Source: Stictocephala bisonia
Lineage: Eukaryota; Arthropoda; Insecta; Hemiptera; Membracidae
Assembly: GCA_035578905.1 (NCBI GenBank)
Contig: JAQJVL010000662.1
Location: 107,501-171,500 of the forward strand
DNA length: 64,000 bases
Direction of reading: 5' to 3'
In this document: piece after piece, positions 13,141 to 24,438 of the stretch
How the letters are laid out: each line of letters starts with the position of its first letter
Position numbering within the stretch: the stretch's first letter is position 1
Program-made: the position numbers and the translations under genes
Notes under the pieces: generated by a model
Databases searched by the model: none
What the model saw: only the letters and a program-made list of their open reading frames with translations
Told to the model about the DNA's origin: nothing

Positions 13141-13594
13141 GGACCTTTTCCGTTAATTGAATTGCCATTATTTTGGTTATGTTATGTTAGGTTTGGTTAG
13201 GTTAGTTTTGCTTATGTTATGTTAGGTTCATTTAGGTTATGTTAGGTTAGTTTAGGTTATGTAAGGTTTCGTTATATTATGTTAGGTTAGGTTATGTTAT
13301 GTTTGTTTAGGTTATATTAGGTTTGGTTATGTTACGTTAGGTTTGGTTATGTTATGTTAGTTTTGGTTATGTTATGTTAGGTGCGTTTAGGTTATGTTAC
13401 GTTGGTTTAGGTTATGTAAGGTTTGGTTATATTATGTCAGGTTATGTTATGTTAGGTTTGGTTAGGTTATGTCAGGTTATGTATGTTAGGTTTGGTTAGG
13501 TTATGTTAGGTTTAGTTATGTTAGGTTTGGTTAGGTTATGTTAGGTTAACCTGAGGTAATATGGTTGTGATAGTGAATTAACGGAAAAGATTCC
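13141..13594 (+). mobile_element. hAT-like MITE with telomere-like interior, copy 2
   Basis: Left end GGACCTTTTCCGTTAATTGA, right end TAGTGAATTAACGGAAAAGA then TTCC: an inverted repeat of about 30 bp. The roughly 370-bp interior is a run of GGTTATGTTAGGTTTGGTTA-type decamers, a degenerate relative of the arthropod telomere repeat TTAGG. The flanking bases resemble an 8-bp duplication with changes. Confidence 0.75.
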
Positions 13595-14117
13595 TCAACT
13601 TTTTGGACGTTAATACAACCTCACTATTTTTATTATCAGTTAAATTGTTAATGGAAACTCTTCAGGTGTCTGAAAATGTGACTAAGTTTCAATTAATATT
13701 TTACTGATTTTCGGTTTAGTTATATACAAAAATAAATAAATCTTAAACACGAACAAATCCAAGAAGTATTTTTCACCATGGAATGTTTTACAACATTATA
13801 TTTAATTTCATTTACTATCTATTAAATTTTAAATATTGGACAGCAAATACAATACGAGTAATTTACAAATGGTTATAAGCAAAGTCAAATTTACATTAAT
13901 AAGTCATGAGTTTTGTCCATATCTAGTTATATTGACATACTATTTATGTAAATTTAAGTACAACAAAGAACATTGTCCAAATTAATACTCCTGTCTTAAT
14001 CATAAGAAATTATTAGATTGGTCTCTAATAAATTAAAAAAAGCATATTAGAGATCTTAAAGTATACTTCTTAAAAACCTAAAAGAATAAATATATAAGGA
14101 AAATATTATCTATCTAT
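13595..14117. other. AT-rich intergenic sequence
   Basis: Nothing recognised. Confidence 0.5.
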
Positions 14118-14410
14118 TTGGGGACAAAGTGTTGTGGATACTGTTGGCGATAGGTTGGATGCTCGGTCCTCTCATTACCGACATGGCGTGCGCTCAATGG
14201 TTGTCATCGGCGCGGACACTTCTAGAGAAAACTGGGGTGTCCATGTTGTGTGGTAGTCATTGTTAGGATGTTGTGTGGGGGAGATAACTGAGTATCAGTC
14301 TTTTCATATGCTGAAAATCAGACCAACACTACGTGGTTTGGATTCCATGTAAAGCTTTAGGTCCCTTAGTTGCCCTGGCTGTTGGGCTATTAATAAATTT
14401 CCCTTTCTGA
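14118..14410 (-). repeat. Dispersed repeat family D, copy 1
   Basis: Shares with 24835, 31138, 37595, 42408 and 57385 the phrases (reverse strand) CAATAGCCAGGGCAACTAAG, GGACCTAAAGCTTTACATGG, GAACCACGTAGTG and CATGTCGGTA. No coding frame; non-autonomous element of unknown class. Confidence 0.75.
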
Positions 14411-14564
14411 GAGACAGTTGAACTCAGTTTGTAACTGGTTTAAACTCACACACTCATCTTACACTCATATCATCAGTTATATTTGCCTTAAAATACGCAC
14501 AACGTTGTGTCGGCGTCTCATGTGTAAGAATGTAAGAATATACGACTACTATAATGTTTAATAT

Positions 14565-14591
14565 ATGTATATATATATATATATATATGTA

Positions 14592-14645
<54 letters not shown>
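14565..14645. repeat. (AT)n microsatellite
   Basis: About 80 bases of nearly pure TA dinucleotide with one TGTACTG interruption. Confidence 0.97.
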
Positions 14646-14650
<5 letters not shown>

Positions 14651-14842
14651 AACACAGTTGAAACATGATATGCATTAAGTAATATATTGGATTCGCAAAT
14701 GCTTATATACTTTAATTATCGTATGATAATTGATATTTTTAACATCAATTAAGAACTACTAATATGGGAATACAAAATTTATTTGTCATTTCATAAAAAT
14801 ATAACACTTAAGTTATTTTTATACGGGGAGAAAAAAATTTTG

Positions 14843-15640
14843 ACGCTTTCATATTTTTTAAAAGAGATAACGCAGACAAATAAAATGTTGCACAGAGCTT
14901 GCAATCAGTGTTACCAAGATATCGTCATAATTATTATGGTGTTTTATGATTTACGGTACATCCCATTTAGTGGTCGGTTGAAATCTTTAATAGAAGTTTC
15001 GGTTGAGTTTCATATAAAATTAAAGGAATATTTTTTTATTAACATAAAACGCCAAAAACCTGATATTAAAAGGTGCACTCAGACCAGAGTTATGACTATA
15101 TGAACTCGATATCTGAGAACAGGGACTGTACTGGAAATTAGGTGATTAAATCCATAACAAATATGACGGTGAAATCAGTATTTAAAAAAGAAATGTTATG
15201 TTTTTCCTTTTTATGTCAGATATTTAAAGTTATCTTCGAATACCTGTTGGCAGTGGAAAACCTGTGATATAACCTACAGTTGTTACATTGTGTGGCACCT
15301 CAGGTATTATACTTATTGGATTTTGAATTATGCGATTTTTCAGCTCCTCAGGGGTCGCTGGTTTAGTTTTGTAAACGTTCTTCTCATTTCTGGATTTCAA
15401 TAGGCCATAACTGTGGACAGAGTGAACCTTTTAAGATTTGGTTTTTGGTGTTTAATGTCTCTTTAATGTATTTTTTATTTTATATCAAACGCAACCTATT
15501 CTTCTTTTAAAGAATTTCAACCGAACCCTGGATGGGACATACCCAAAATGATCAAAATCAATAAAAGATGTAATGAAACTTGGTAACACTGGCATTGCTA
15601 ACTTTTTTGTCTGTGCCATATAATTAAAAAAAAATCAAAG
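14843..15640. mobile_element. Foldback element with ~260-bp inverted arms
   Basis: The arm 14843..15118 and the reverse complement of 15381..15640 share GCACAGACAAA/CGCAGACAAA, CAGTGTTACCAAG, TCCCAT(T/C)(T/C)AG, CGGTTGAAAT(C/T), TATAAAAT(T/A)AA and the CCAAAAACC/CACTC phrases over their whole length with moderate divergence. The roughly 260-bp spacer is unique. The 106-codon open frame at 14783..15103 is simply one arm. Confidence 0.8.
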
Positions 15641-15664
15641 GCTTTCCTTTTTTCCCTTCCGGTA

Positions 15665-16664
15665 TCCTTCCTTATATATAAGTCATTTCTTGTCAACGAA
15701 ATTCCTCCGTTATTTCTTAACCAATTTAAACGGTTGAGTAGTCAAACCATTTTTTTATGTTCGTAATTGTGCAATAAGGACATAATTTTTCAATATTGTC
15801 TCCCTGAAGGTTATGGGAAGCCCCAAAATACGTTTTTCGCCCATAATAATAACATGGAGAGAGATTCAAATGAATTGGAAAGTAACAGTTGTTCAAATGT
15901 AAAAAAATTTTTCACTACACTACTATGACTTTAGCTGTTTTCGTTATGTGTTTACAACCTGCGAAACATCATATTTTCAACAGCTGTCTATTGTTTACTA
16001 CCGAAAGTAACATTGTTTACAACCGAAAATTTTCCACAGTCAACAACACCTGTTTTTATTCCGTAGTGTAGTGAAAAGTATCGTTCAAAACTCGAGTAAA
16101 AGTGTTTTGTATGTTCTCGACCAATTGAAGTGCTCGACAAGTCTCGCACTTCAAACATATGGTCTCGAACATGCGAAACCCCACTTTCCACTCTTGTTAT
16201 GAAATATACTATTTTCCAAAAGGTTTTAACAGCTGTTGGAGAGTAAACAATGGTGTTTGTAATATTGAGGAGGTTAGGTAATGTTAAACCAGGGAAGGTT
16301 TAACCTGGTTTTATTGCCATTCGATTGTGGGCTCCACTCTACTGGACATGAAGGTTCCAATGGTAATCAAATGCAGTTATTTCAACAATTAAATTAAGCT
16401 TCAGTTATTAAACAAAAACAATGGAAATGAACACATTTCAAATAGGCTGAGTATTATCAGTGAGTGTTTATAATGATAAACAGGTAGCAAGGCAAGTGAT
16501 GTGAGTGAAATTATTTAAATAAATTTAATTTTGTGATTTACCTTATATAGTTAACCGACAATTATTTGTAGTCAAAAGTCACAGGCCAAAGACCGATGTG
16601 TATTTGGCCCAAGGCCCAGTGAGAGACGGGGTTTGCACGCAAAGCGTGCATGGGCGTCCCCTAG
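15665..16664 (+). mobile_element. Helitron-like non-autonomous element, 1.0 kb
   Basis: The 3' end has a Helitron terminus: a perfect 7-bp hairpin TGCACGC-AAA-GCGTGCA (16634..16650), then TGGGCGTCCC and CTAG (16661..16664), followed by T. The likely 5' end is TCCTTCCTTATATATAAG at 15665, preceded by A, as expected for insertion between A and T. The 5' region has AACGAAATTCCTCCGTTATT. No Rep/helicase frame is present, so it is non-autonomous. The 5' boundary is inferred; the 3' end is firm. Confidence 0.65.
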
Positions 16665-16748
16665 TATTTATTATATTAGCATTATATAATAAAATACATA
16701 TTAGAAATAAAAATAAGACTAGGCCTATTTATATTAATAATTTATGTA

Positions 16749-16754
16749 TTTATT
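16749..16754 (-). promoter_or_regulatory. Possible polyadenylation signal of the Kazal-like gene
   Basis: AATAAA on the minus strand, about 258 bases after the stop codon at 17012. Such hexamers are frequent by chance here. Confidence 0.35.
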
Positions 16755-17011
16755 TTCACTATTACATACAACTTGAATAAATAATTACGTAATACAAAAT
16801 AATCATTTATAATATAACTCATAAAACTTATTAATATCTAACATATTATACTAAAAATGTGGCAAAATATTAAAGTTAGGTAACTGAACATGAGTACAAT
16901 GAGAGATTAAAAATCAATTGTGATCTTCTACACTCTTTTTAACTTAAAGTACAACATTTACGATTACCAACAATGTAAAATATTATTCATTGTCAGCATC
17001 ATATTAAAGAT

Positions 17012-17271
17012 TCATGGAACAAGTACCGGCCAGAACGGAAGAGGCAGTAAGGGGTTCCCAAAACTGGGATAAATGGGAATCGGCAGAGGTATAAATACCG
17101 CCATTCTGTTGAGAAAATTCATTATGAATAGAAATCGGGGAAGAGGTCTCACTCCAGGTCCTTGCGGCTGGAACAATCCTGGCCTCATGTGATATTGGTT
17201 GCTGGAGAAAATGTTGTTAACTACATCAGGATACTGGTTTAGACACAGCTCCATCTCCATCTCCTTATAAT
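17012..17271 (-). CDS. Kazal-like protein gene, terminal coding exon
   Basis: On the minus strand a good 3' splice site (CATTTACAG) precedes base 17271. The exon begins with AT, which completes a codon left as G by the exon at 24439..24586 (phase 1), giving Asp. It then reads YKEMEMELCLNQYPDVV and stays open to TGA at 17012. The cysteine in MELC supplies the sixth Cys of the Kazal-like module begun in the upstream exon. The remaining C-terminal tail is Pro- and hydrophobic-rich (MRPGLFQPQGPGVRPLP; IPLPIPIYPSFGNP; ends LPFWPVLVP), suggesting a low-complexity secreted tail. GC content is well above the flanks. The linking intron would be 7.2 kb. Both the phase match and the cysteine completion support the joined model, but no transcript is available. 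Confidence 0.6.
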
Positions 17272-17720
17272 CTGTAAATGTTCACATTTAATGTGACATA
17301 AGTTACTACAAAATGGATAATTTTGTAATGGTTATTAATCAAATTTAGACATCAGGTTAGTATGAATCATACAACTTGTATTTATCCTTCTAATATCATA
17401 TCTGTAACTGTTTGACTTGCACATTTCTTCATTTTTAAGAATAGATCATGTTTAGCAGCTGAAACCTTACTCTACTAATCAGAAAACATTAAAAAAATAT
17501 ATTGCCAAACATACAAACAACAAGAGTTGAATAATCACATAATAAGTAAAAATTACTTCTGCTGATATAAACAATTTAGAGTAATCACAATCTAAAAATA
17601 AAAGAAATGTGCAACATCCCTTGCTGGCAATCAGATAATTTTTTTTTAAACTGACAACAAAGTCGCTTTCAACACTCATTTATTTGTGAACTAAGTCTCG
17701 CAAATAAATTATCACAAGTG

Positions 17721-17985
17721 TCTTGGTGGTTGGAGGGTCATTACCATTGTACGTGTATGGGTGGGTGGGAGGGTCATCACTACTGTACGTGTATAGGTGG
17801 GTGGGAGGGTCATCACCACTTTACGTGTATGAGTAGGTGGGATAGTCAGCACCACTGTACGTGTATGGGTGGGTGGAAGGGTCATCACCACTGTACGTGT
17901 ATGGGTAGGTGGGATGGTCATCACCACTCTACGTGTATGGGTGGGAGGAAGGGTCATCACCACTGTACGTGTGGGTGGGATGGAG
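17721..17985. repeat. G-rich minisatellite (GTACGTGTATGGGTGGGTGG family), 41-42 bp units
   Basis: About six units built on CATCACCACTGTACGTGTAT, then GGGTGGGTGGGAGGGT. It is the reverse-strand relative of the arrays at 23366 and 33531. Lies within the intron of the Kazal-like gene. All open frames here are repeat artefacts. Confidence 0.9.
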
Positions 17986-18386
17986 AGTGTGTGGACAAGT
18001 TATGTAGTTTTAGGTTATGTTGTTCGGGTTAAGAAACTGTTTAATCATAATTAATAAAATACATAAGTAATAAAAATAACATGAAATAATTTTGTTCAAT
18101 TTATTTATTATTTATATAGTTATAAACTAGTATTATTACATAAATGGCACATTTTACTTTCTACCAGATCTGGTCAAGCCTAACCTTTTATGCTATTGTG
18201 TTTACTATACACATATGATGTACCAGTATTTAGACATACTACAAAGAAACCGTTGTTGCTTTCTGTTAGCCACAGTGTACACCTTAGCGGCAGTTATATA
18301 TAGAGTAAAGCTAATTATCGATCTGTATTAATAATTAGTACATTTTATCTTAGAAGATTTAGAGGAATAAGGGAGGCACTGACAAG
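17986..18386. other. Intronic AT-rich sequence
   Basis: No feature recognised before the LINE fragment. Confidence 0.45.
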
Positions 18387-18737
18387 GTGCTTTTCCTGCC
18401 ATCTGGATGGAAAATTGAACAAATAACTATTCGAAACACTATATTGACACATATTCAGCGCAATATTGGATGCGACCAGTGTTTGTTTCTTCTCCACATA
18501 GTACAAAAGCACAAAACTAATCAAAGTTGTTACAATCTCCGAACAAATAACAGCATTACAATCCCCTCTCATACAACTACTTTCTATGAAAGGCAGTTAG
18601 TGTGCAGCAGATCTAGGCTCTTCAACTCACTGCCAGAATCACTGAAGGCTGAAACAAGTGTAATCAAATTTAAAAGACCATTAAAAGACTTGTTGATTCA
18701 GAGCTGCCACTACAGCATCAGGGGGTTTATGACGTAA
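18387..18737 (+). pseudogene. C-terminal fragment of a non-LTR retrotransposon reverse transcriptase protein
   Basis: The open frame ends with a segment typical of the carboxyl end of Jockey-type LINE ORF2 proteins: SCYNLRTNNSITIP, then FYERQLVCSRSRLFNSLP, then FKRPLKDLLI and a stop. In the family this region lies after the polymerase domain (pattern N-x-R-x-x-N ... IP-x-x-x-T ... LYN-x-LP ... F-K-x-x-L). The catalytic polymerase domain is absent, so this is a 5'-truncated dead copy. The first about 45 residues are less clearly related. It sits in the intron of the minus-strand Kazal-like gene, in the opposite orientation. Confidence 0.75.
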
Positions 18738-18916
18738 GGATCAACCTTACATTGGCCACCTGCTGCAAAGAAAATTTGTTTTTTCGTTTTTGTATGTATG
18801 ATAAGTTAATTTAAGTTATTTTAATTAAAAAAGAAAAAACAATGTAAAACAAATGTATGACGCTATTATGCAGTTGTTGAACTGTCAAAATAAAGAGTTT
18901 CTTTCTTTCTTTCTCT
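18738..18916 (+). mobile_element. LINE 3' UTR and tail
   Basis: Follows the RT fragment and ends with AATAAAGAG and a TTTCTTTCTTTCTTTC tail, the usual short-repeat tail of a LINE insertion. Target duplication not identified. Confidence 0.6.
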
Positions 18917-19291
18917 GTGGTCGTACATATCTCAAAGCAATTGTTATGCTCCAAACAGAAAATCTCTTATAATTATAGAAAGAATTCCAAGGTAGTAAAT
19001 AACATTCTATGTACATAAACAAATTTATGCACTAGAATGAGTCCTAATTCAGAAACAAATTTGCAGAGCAGGGAAAATTATATTTCCATCTGCAGTTTTA
19101 GGAAGAATCTGTTGTGCTGGTCAATGTGTATTTTATATATAAACGGAACTGTCCTAAATGGATCTAGCTATTTTTTACAAAGAATTTACTTGTTGGCTAT
19201 ACTTCCTCATATTAATTGAGAATAACAGGAATACAAATATGTCAGCATGTTGAGGTCAATATTGGCTTTTATAGCCTCAAAATAACGGGAG
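18917..19291. other. Intronic AT-rich sequence
   Basis: Nothing recognised. Confidence 0.45.
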
Positions 19292-19391
19292 AGCGACAGT
19301 GGAGCGCCTGGCAAAAACTAATAAAACTGTCAGCCAAGAAATAGCACAACTGCGACAGTGGAGCGCCTGACCTTGAGGCGCTCCACTGTCG
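19292..19391. repeat. GC-rich three-arm palindromic element, copy 1
   Basis: One arm (AGCGACAGTGGAGCGCCTG, 19292..19310) is followed after about 42 bases by a perfect hairpin: stem CGACAGTGGAGCGCCT at 19353..19368, loop GACCTTG, stem 19376..19391. The order arm, gap, arm, inverted arm is repeated in mirror orientation at 22621..22733 with related sequence. CpG-rich in a strongly AT-rich setting. Function unknown. Confidence 0.85.
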
Positions 19392-21156
19392 TACTCTCGC
19401 GGGTCAAATGTGACAAGGGTTTTGAAAAGGGTTCAAAAACTAAGGGGTCTTGATATCTATGGTGAGAGTGTGTTTAACTTGAAATCAATAGACATATATT
19501 TATTAAAATAAACATACATGTTACAGTATTTACATAAGATCCGGGTTTGTTAACAAATTTTACACTTCAAATTACTTTAGAAATAAAAAAGCCTTCAGAT
19601 ATTGAAATTGTAAATATAAGCTCCATTGAAATAAGCTGTTATAGTCCGATTCATTGACACGCTTCTAAGTAATAGGAAACGTTATTGTATAAGACGTAAA
19701 ATCGTGGATTTGTTGACGTTTGACGTATTCCTAAGTAACTATTTTTCGTGGTCCTTTCTATTAAATCAAGGCTAAGCAGGTTGAACCGTCAATAATGTAA
19801 TCATTTGAAAAATAGCCAATAAATAATTCAAATCATTTAAACAAAGTAATAAGTTGATAGAACATATGTTTGCGGTATATATTTTCAGTTTTGTAATAAA
19901 ATGAAATAATACTTTTAACATATACTGTTCTATAAAATTTATGTAAATATAATCAGTTATCATTGAGACACATCCAATACATTATTTTCATACCAACCAA
20001 CAAGTAGATGACAATCAAATATTTAAAATCTTTGAAGTCTTTAGATAGCGTAAATTATCAAAAGACGTTTATTAGCGAGTGATAATTCAATATGCATAGC
20101 GTCAAAATCAAATTAAATTATAAGATATCTTATATTGTCTTTCCAGTCTCAGAACATTTTTACGCCTGCACAATAAATTCTTGATTTAATTAGATAAAAC
20201 TGATAACTTAGTTATTTATCTTCTTTCACATGTAAACCTCTTTTTTTAATTTTTAAAATAGTTACAGCTTATCTTATATCAGTTATATTATAATATTTTG
20301 GAAACAAGTTTATTAAATTTGATTTTTGTTCAATAATGCCTACCTTGTAGGCGAAATACCTCAAGCAAATAACACATTTATTTAAAAATTCTGATAATGT
20401 ACAGTATAGTAGGCTACATTAAAGTTTTTATTATCAATTATGTCTCATAGAACAGTAAACAAAATACAAACAACTATGTAATAAAATTATCCTTACTAAT
20501 AAATCTAAGGTTTAGGCTTACGTACATAGTAAAGTTTTAACATAGATCTCATTATATTAAAATTAATCATTTCTTCTTAAATAAAGTAACTAAACATTAA
20601 GCAACAGTTTTTCACAAGGAAAAACTATGTTTTTGTTTTAAGCTAAGTATTGGAAACTAGATTTAAACCACAGCCGGATGGTATCATGGCCGGCAGGATG
20701 TGATGTGATGAATTCATTGAACTTTCTACCCTTTCCACCCTCTTGTCTTACCGCTTGGAATGCGCCATTAGGTATTCCGCGTAAAATATGGAAATCCCTG
20801 AAGGACTACATTAGTATTACTAAGAAAAAATACCCCTCCTTCTAAGCAGGATACGCTTCACCAAGGACATCTTACAGATTTTTGTGTAGTGTGTTTTGGT
20901 ATTTATTAATAAAAAATATTACATATTTAATCAAAATACTATGGCTTTGATGTCATTACCGACATTCTTAGTTATTCATTTGCCTTAATTGTAAAATGTT
21001 AATTGGTAATATAACAAAAATTGTTGTCTACACGACTTTTTTAATACTTTTATATGTTTTTGTAATTTTCTCTTCTACGAACAGTGTTGGCCAAATGTAT
21101 TGAATCTACAAAAATCCTTCCTCGACCTTTGATTTTGAAATTGCTGCTATCACGTC
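19392..21156. other. Intronic AT-rich sequence
   Basis: Around 20668-20850 is a GC-richer patch (GGTATCATGGCCGGCAGGAT, CATTAGGTATTCCGCG) that looks like part of another decayed element; not identified. The rest is featureless. Confidence 0.4.
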
Positions 21157-21693
21157 TGTTGTTATTTTCATTTGTGCCAAAGCACTTGCAGGCACAACCA
21201 ACAGTACGGACTTACTCGAAACTACAAAGAGTCTGAAGAGTTTGGACAGTTTTGTGGGATGCTTGATGGTTTGGCTTTCCTTCCAGAAAAAGATGAACTA
21301 CAGGGGATGCAGCTGCTGTAGGGATTGGCTCCTGTCGAAGCTTTATACCTACTACACTACTTCGACGTCTACTATGTGAGCGGTACAGCAGGAGAAAACC
21401 CTAAACCTGCCATGTTTCCACCATCACTCTGGAAAGTGCATGAAGCGACTCTTTCCGACTCACACAGAACAAACAATATGTGTGAGGCGTGGAATAACCG
21501 ATTTAAGAACGTATAAGGCCTCCAAAACGGTTATCGAGGCCATACACCGAAATGACGGACTTGAGAGAACAGACGTTCTGCAACAAACTCAACCAAAAAC
21601 ACTGAACAGCTACAGCGTCGACTAAAACAGTTGAGTGAACGATATTTAGCTAGGGAAGTTATTATAAATGACTTTTTATCAAAAGTAGGATAA
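21157..21693 (+). pseudogene. MULE-type (Mutator-like) transposase pseudogene, C-terminal part
   Basis: In one frame from about 21157: YFHLCQSTCRHNQQYGLTRN, then MLDGLAFLPEKDEL, an in-frame TAG at about 21319, then FPPSLWKVHEATL and RTNNMCEAWNNRFKN. This matches the well-known order in MULE transposases of animals (CFFHLCQS ... LAFVP ... LWNVYE ... TNNAVEGWHNRFQ). After a stop at 21514 homology continues in a second frame (VIEAIHRNDGLERTDVLQ) and then a third (QLQRRLKQLSERY), ending at TAA 21691. One nonsense change and two frameshifts show it is dead. The DDE catalytic core lies upstream in the family and is not visible here. Confidence 0.8.
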
Positions 21694-22620
21694 ACTATTA
21701 GATTTAAGTATGTAACTAAAAGGAGGTTTGTAAATTAATAATGATTTTATATTTTGTTTGTTTTAGAATATTGTAGTCTACAGATTGAGTGTAAATAGTA
21801 TTTTTTGTTTGAGTGTAAGTATTTTTTTTAATTTTAAGTTTTAAATATTAGTAAGTGTAACCCAAATTATTTAGTTTGAATTTAAATGTATATTTATTAT
21901 TTTAGAATGTTATATAAATTATTAAGTGTTAAAACTAAGAAATACATATTTGTTATTTACAAGCCTATTTGTAGTTATTGACCTTCTTTTGTAACTTCAA
22001 TTTCTTTGAAACAACTTGCCCAGTAATAAAATTAATATTATCTTAAAAACCCACTGCTTGACTTTTACGAATTTGTATAAACTATGGTTAATATTTTATA
22101 TTTAATACTCATGGGTTAAAGGGGCAAGTCATGATAAAATGAAGAATGTCTTCGTGTTCCTTTTACATAAAACTAAAAAGTATAAAGTTTTTAGTTTTTT
22201 TTAAAAGATGACTATAAATACATCATTATTTTAGTCCTCGGGAGTTGATGTGGTAAACATGATGTGGCCCACCTCCGAAGACCAAGGTAGATAGTGTGCA
22301 TGAACTAGGGTAGATGTTTTCTTTCTGTACGGTTATAAACTTGTTTTAAAACAAGTCTGCAATAGCTTAACCACTATTGCAAGTTTAATTCAAATAAAAT
22401 GAAATATGATTAGGAAACGTGATTAGTTTTATTGGTCTTTTAGGATAACCCCTACAGAATCAATGTTACACTTACTCCTACAAAATATGCAGTGCACTTA
22501 ACACAGTCAGTATGATAGTAGCCGTTGTGATATTAGATTGGTAGGTATTTAGAAGGCCCCACGAGCTGAGCTTGATAGCAGGTAGGAAGCAGGTAGAGTG
22601 CCGAGGACAGGTATTTTTAG
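21694..22620. other. Intronic AT-rich sequence
   Basis: No gene recognised; 22550-22620 is GC-richer sequence leading into the palindromic element. Confidence 0.45.
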
Positions 22621-22733
22621 GTGCGACACAGGAGCGCCTCCCCACCTCTTTTCGGAGGCGCTCCTGAGTCGCACCCCTAGTGAAAATTATTTATAACAAC
22701 CCCTTAGCCAGGTAAGAGGCGCTCCTGTGTCGC
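22621..22733. repeat. GC-rich three-arm palindromic element, copy 2
   Basis: A 21-bp stem with one mismatch (GTGCGACACAGGAGCGCCTCC region at 22621..22641 pairing with 22654..22674, 12-base loop), then about 41 bases and a further inverted arm GAGGCGCTCCTGTGTCGC at 22716..22733. Seen from the minus strand the order and spacing equal copy 1 at 19292..19391. Confidence 0.85.
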
Positions 22734-23049
22734 GGATTCCAAAATAACCTTGAAACATACTTGCCCTAAGGTTAAATTTTGGAAGGTTAAATTGATTGAG
22801 TAACTGGAAGGTTCATCCTGATTTTACTTTTAACAGATACTTTATTAAATTAAATTGATTTAAAAAAAAGCGTCAGCCAGCATCATAAGCCTGGCCACCC
22901 GGTCAATTTAGCTTGATTTAAAATACAGGTGTTTATCGTATTTGAATGAACAATTTAAGTAAACAGGCTTCTCATCACTAATTAAAATGTTTAGATATAT
23001 TTCGATTTATTACCTAAACTCATTTTAAATCCATGTTCAAATGATCAAA
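22734..23049. other. Intronic AT-rich sequence
   Basis: Nothing recognised. Confidence 0.45.
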
Positions 23050-23338
23050 TGGATTAAAAATATATCAAGAAAAGTCGAAAATCTCGAAAAATTCAAAAAT
23101 TTCGAAAAAAGTCTAAAATTTCGAAAATAGCCGGAAATTTAGGGAAAAGTCAAACATTTCTGGAAAAGTCGAAAATTTCAAGAAAAGTCAAACATTTTGA
23201 AAAAATAGAAAATTTCGAAAAAATTCAAAAATTTCGAAAATAGCCGAAAATTTCTGGAAAAGTAAAAAATTTCTGGAAAAGTCAAAAATTTCAAGAAAAG
23301 TCGAAAATTTCGAGAAAAATCGGAAATTTCGAAAAAAG
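23050..23338. repeat. About 19-bp minisatellite (GAAAATTTCGAAAAAAGTC)
   Basis: About 15 degenerate units of GAAAATTTCGAAAAAAGTC with variants (ATTTCTGGAAAAGTC, ATTTCAAGAAAAGTC). It directly precedes the 36-bp array at 23366. Confidence 0.85.
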
Positions 23339-23365
23339 ATTTATTTATTTTGATTTAAAGTATCC

Positions 23366-23905
23366 ACCCGCTCTCAAATACAGTGGTATTGACCCACCCG
23401 CCCTCCCATACACGTACAGTGGTATTGACCTGTACAGTGGTATTGACCTGTACAGTGGTATTCAAGTGGGTGGGTTAGACACGTACAGTGGTATTAACCC
23501 ACCCGCCTATCCATACACGTGCAGTGGTATTGACCCACCCGCCTACCCATACACGTGCAGTGGTATTGACCCACCCACCCACAAATACACGTACAGTGGT
23601 ATCGACCTACCCACCCACCCATACACGTACAGTGGCATTGACCCGCCCACCCGCCCATACACATACAGTAGTATTGACCCACCCGCTCTCAAATACACGT
23701 ACAGTGGTATTGACCCACCCGCCCTCCCATACACGTACAGTGGTATTGACCTATACAGTGGTATTGAAGTGGGTGGGTTAGACACGTACAGTGGTATTAA
23801 CCCACCCGCCTACCCATACACGTGCAGTGGTATTGACCCACCCGCCTACCCATACACGTGCAGTGGTATTGACCCACCGTCCACCCATACACTTACAGTG
23901 GTATT
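23366..23905. repeat. 36-bp C-rich minisatellite array
   Basis: Units of TACAGTGGTATTGACCCACC then CGCCC(A/T)CCCATACACG, about 14 copies, with short units (GTACAGTGGTATTGACCT) interspersed. A block of about 300 bp (23455-23600 and 23758-23880) is itself repeated, starting GTGGGTGGGTTAGACACGTA. Same family as 33531..35313. Confidence 0.92.
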
Positions 23906-23918
23906 AATTGTATTGTAT

Positions 23919-23992
23919 TCTATGTATGTACAATATTCATATTGTACATACATAGAAAAATATGAATATTGAATGGTTTTCAATATTCATAT
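23919..23992. repeat. Two adjacent perfect hairpins
   Basis: TCTATGTATGTACAATAT at 23919..23936 pairs perfectly with 23939..23956 (2-base loop); ATATGAATATTGA at 23960..23972 pairs with 23980..23992. Located at the edge of the 36-bp array. Confidence 0.8.
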
Positions 23993-24438
23993 ATCACACC
24001 AACACAAAAAAAGACATACCGTAATGAATAGTATTAAACGATTTCTAGATATAGAGAGTGAATCGCCAATCCCAACGGGAAATACCTGATTCAAGTTAAA
24101 GCGACCTTCACCTCGCTAACACAATCAACCAACACAACCAGCGACGGACTGTAATATCACGGACACTAAGTAACGAAGTTGAATATTGAAGATCAACTTC
24201 ACTTTTATAAATGAATAAACGTGGCTAATTTTTATAATCTTATCAATGCCAAGTACTCGTAAACAATCCATATTCATTATGCAATTTCCGATAAAACTAT
24301 CAGTGAGATGAATTTGAAAAGTAGTAAACATTGCAATTCCTAAAAACAATCATATCTTTATACATGCAAATCTAAGGTAAACATACGGTTAAATGTAGGT
24401 TAAAAAACTTAAATAAAGTCTAGATGGCAAATTCTCAC

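Noticed and set aside
14783..15103. 106-codon plus-strand frame
   Set aside because: Coincides with one arm of the foldback at 14843..15640; the other arm does not keep the frame.
17712..18054. Open frames over the 17.7-kb minisatellite
   Set aside because: Repeat artefact of the same minisatellite family.
23466..23972. 168-codon and overlapping frames
   Set aside because: Repeat artefact of the 36-bp array; tail runs into hairpins.
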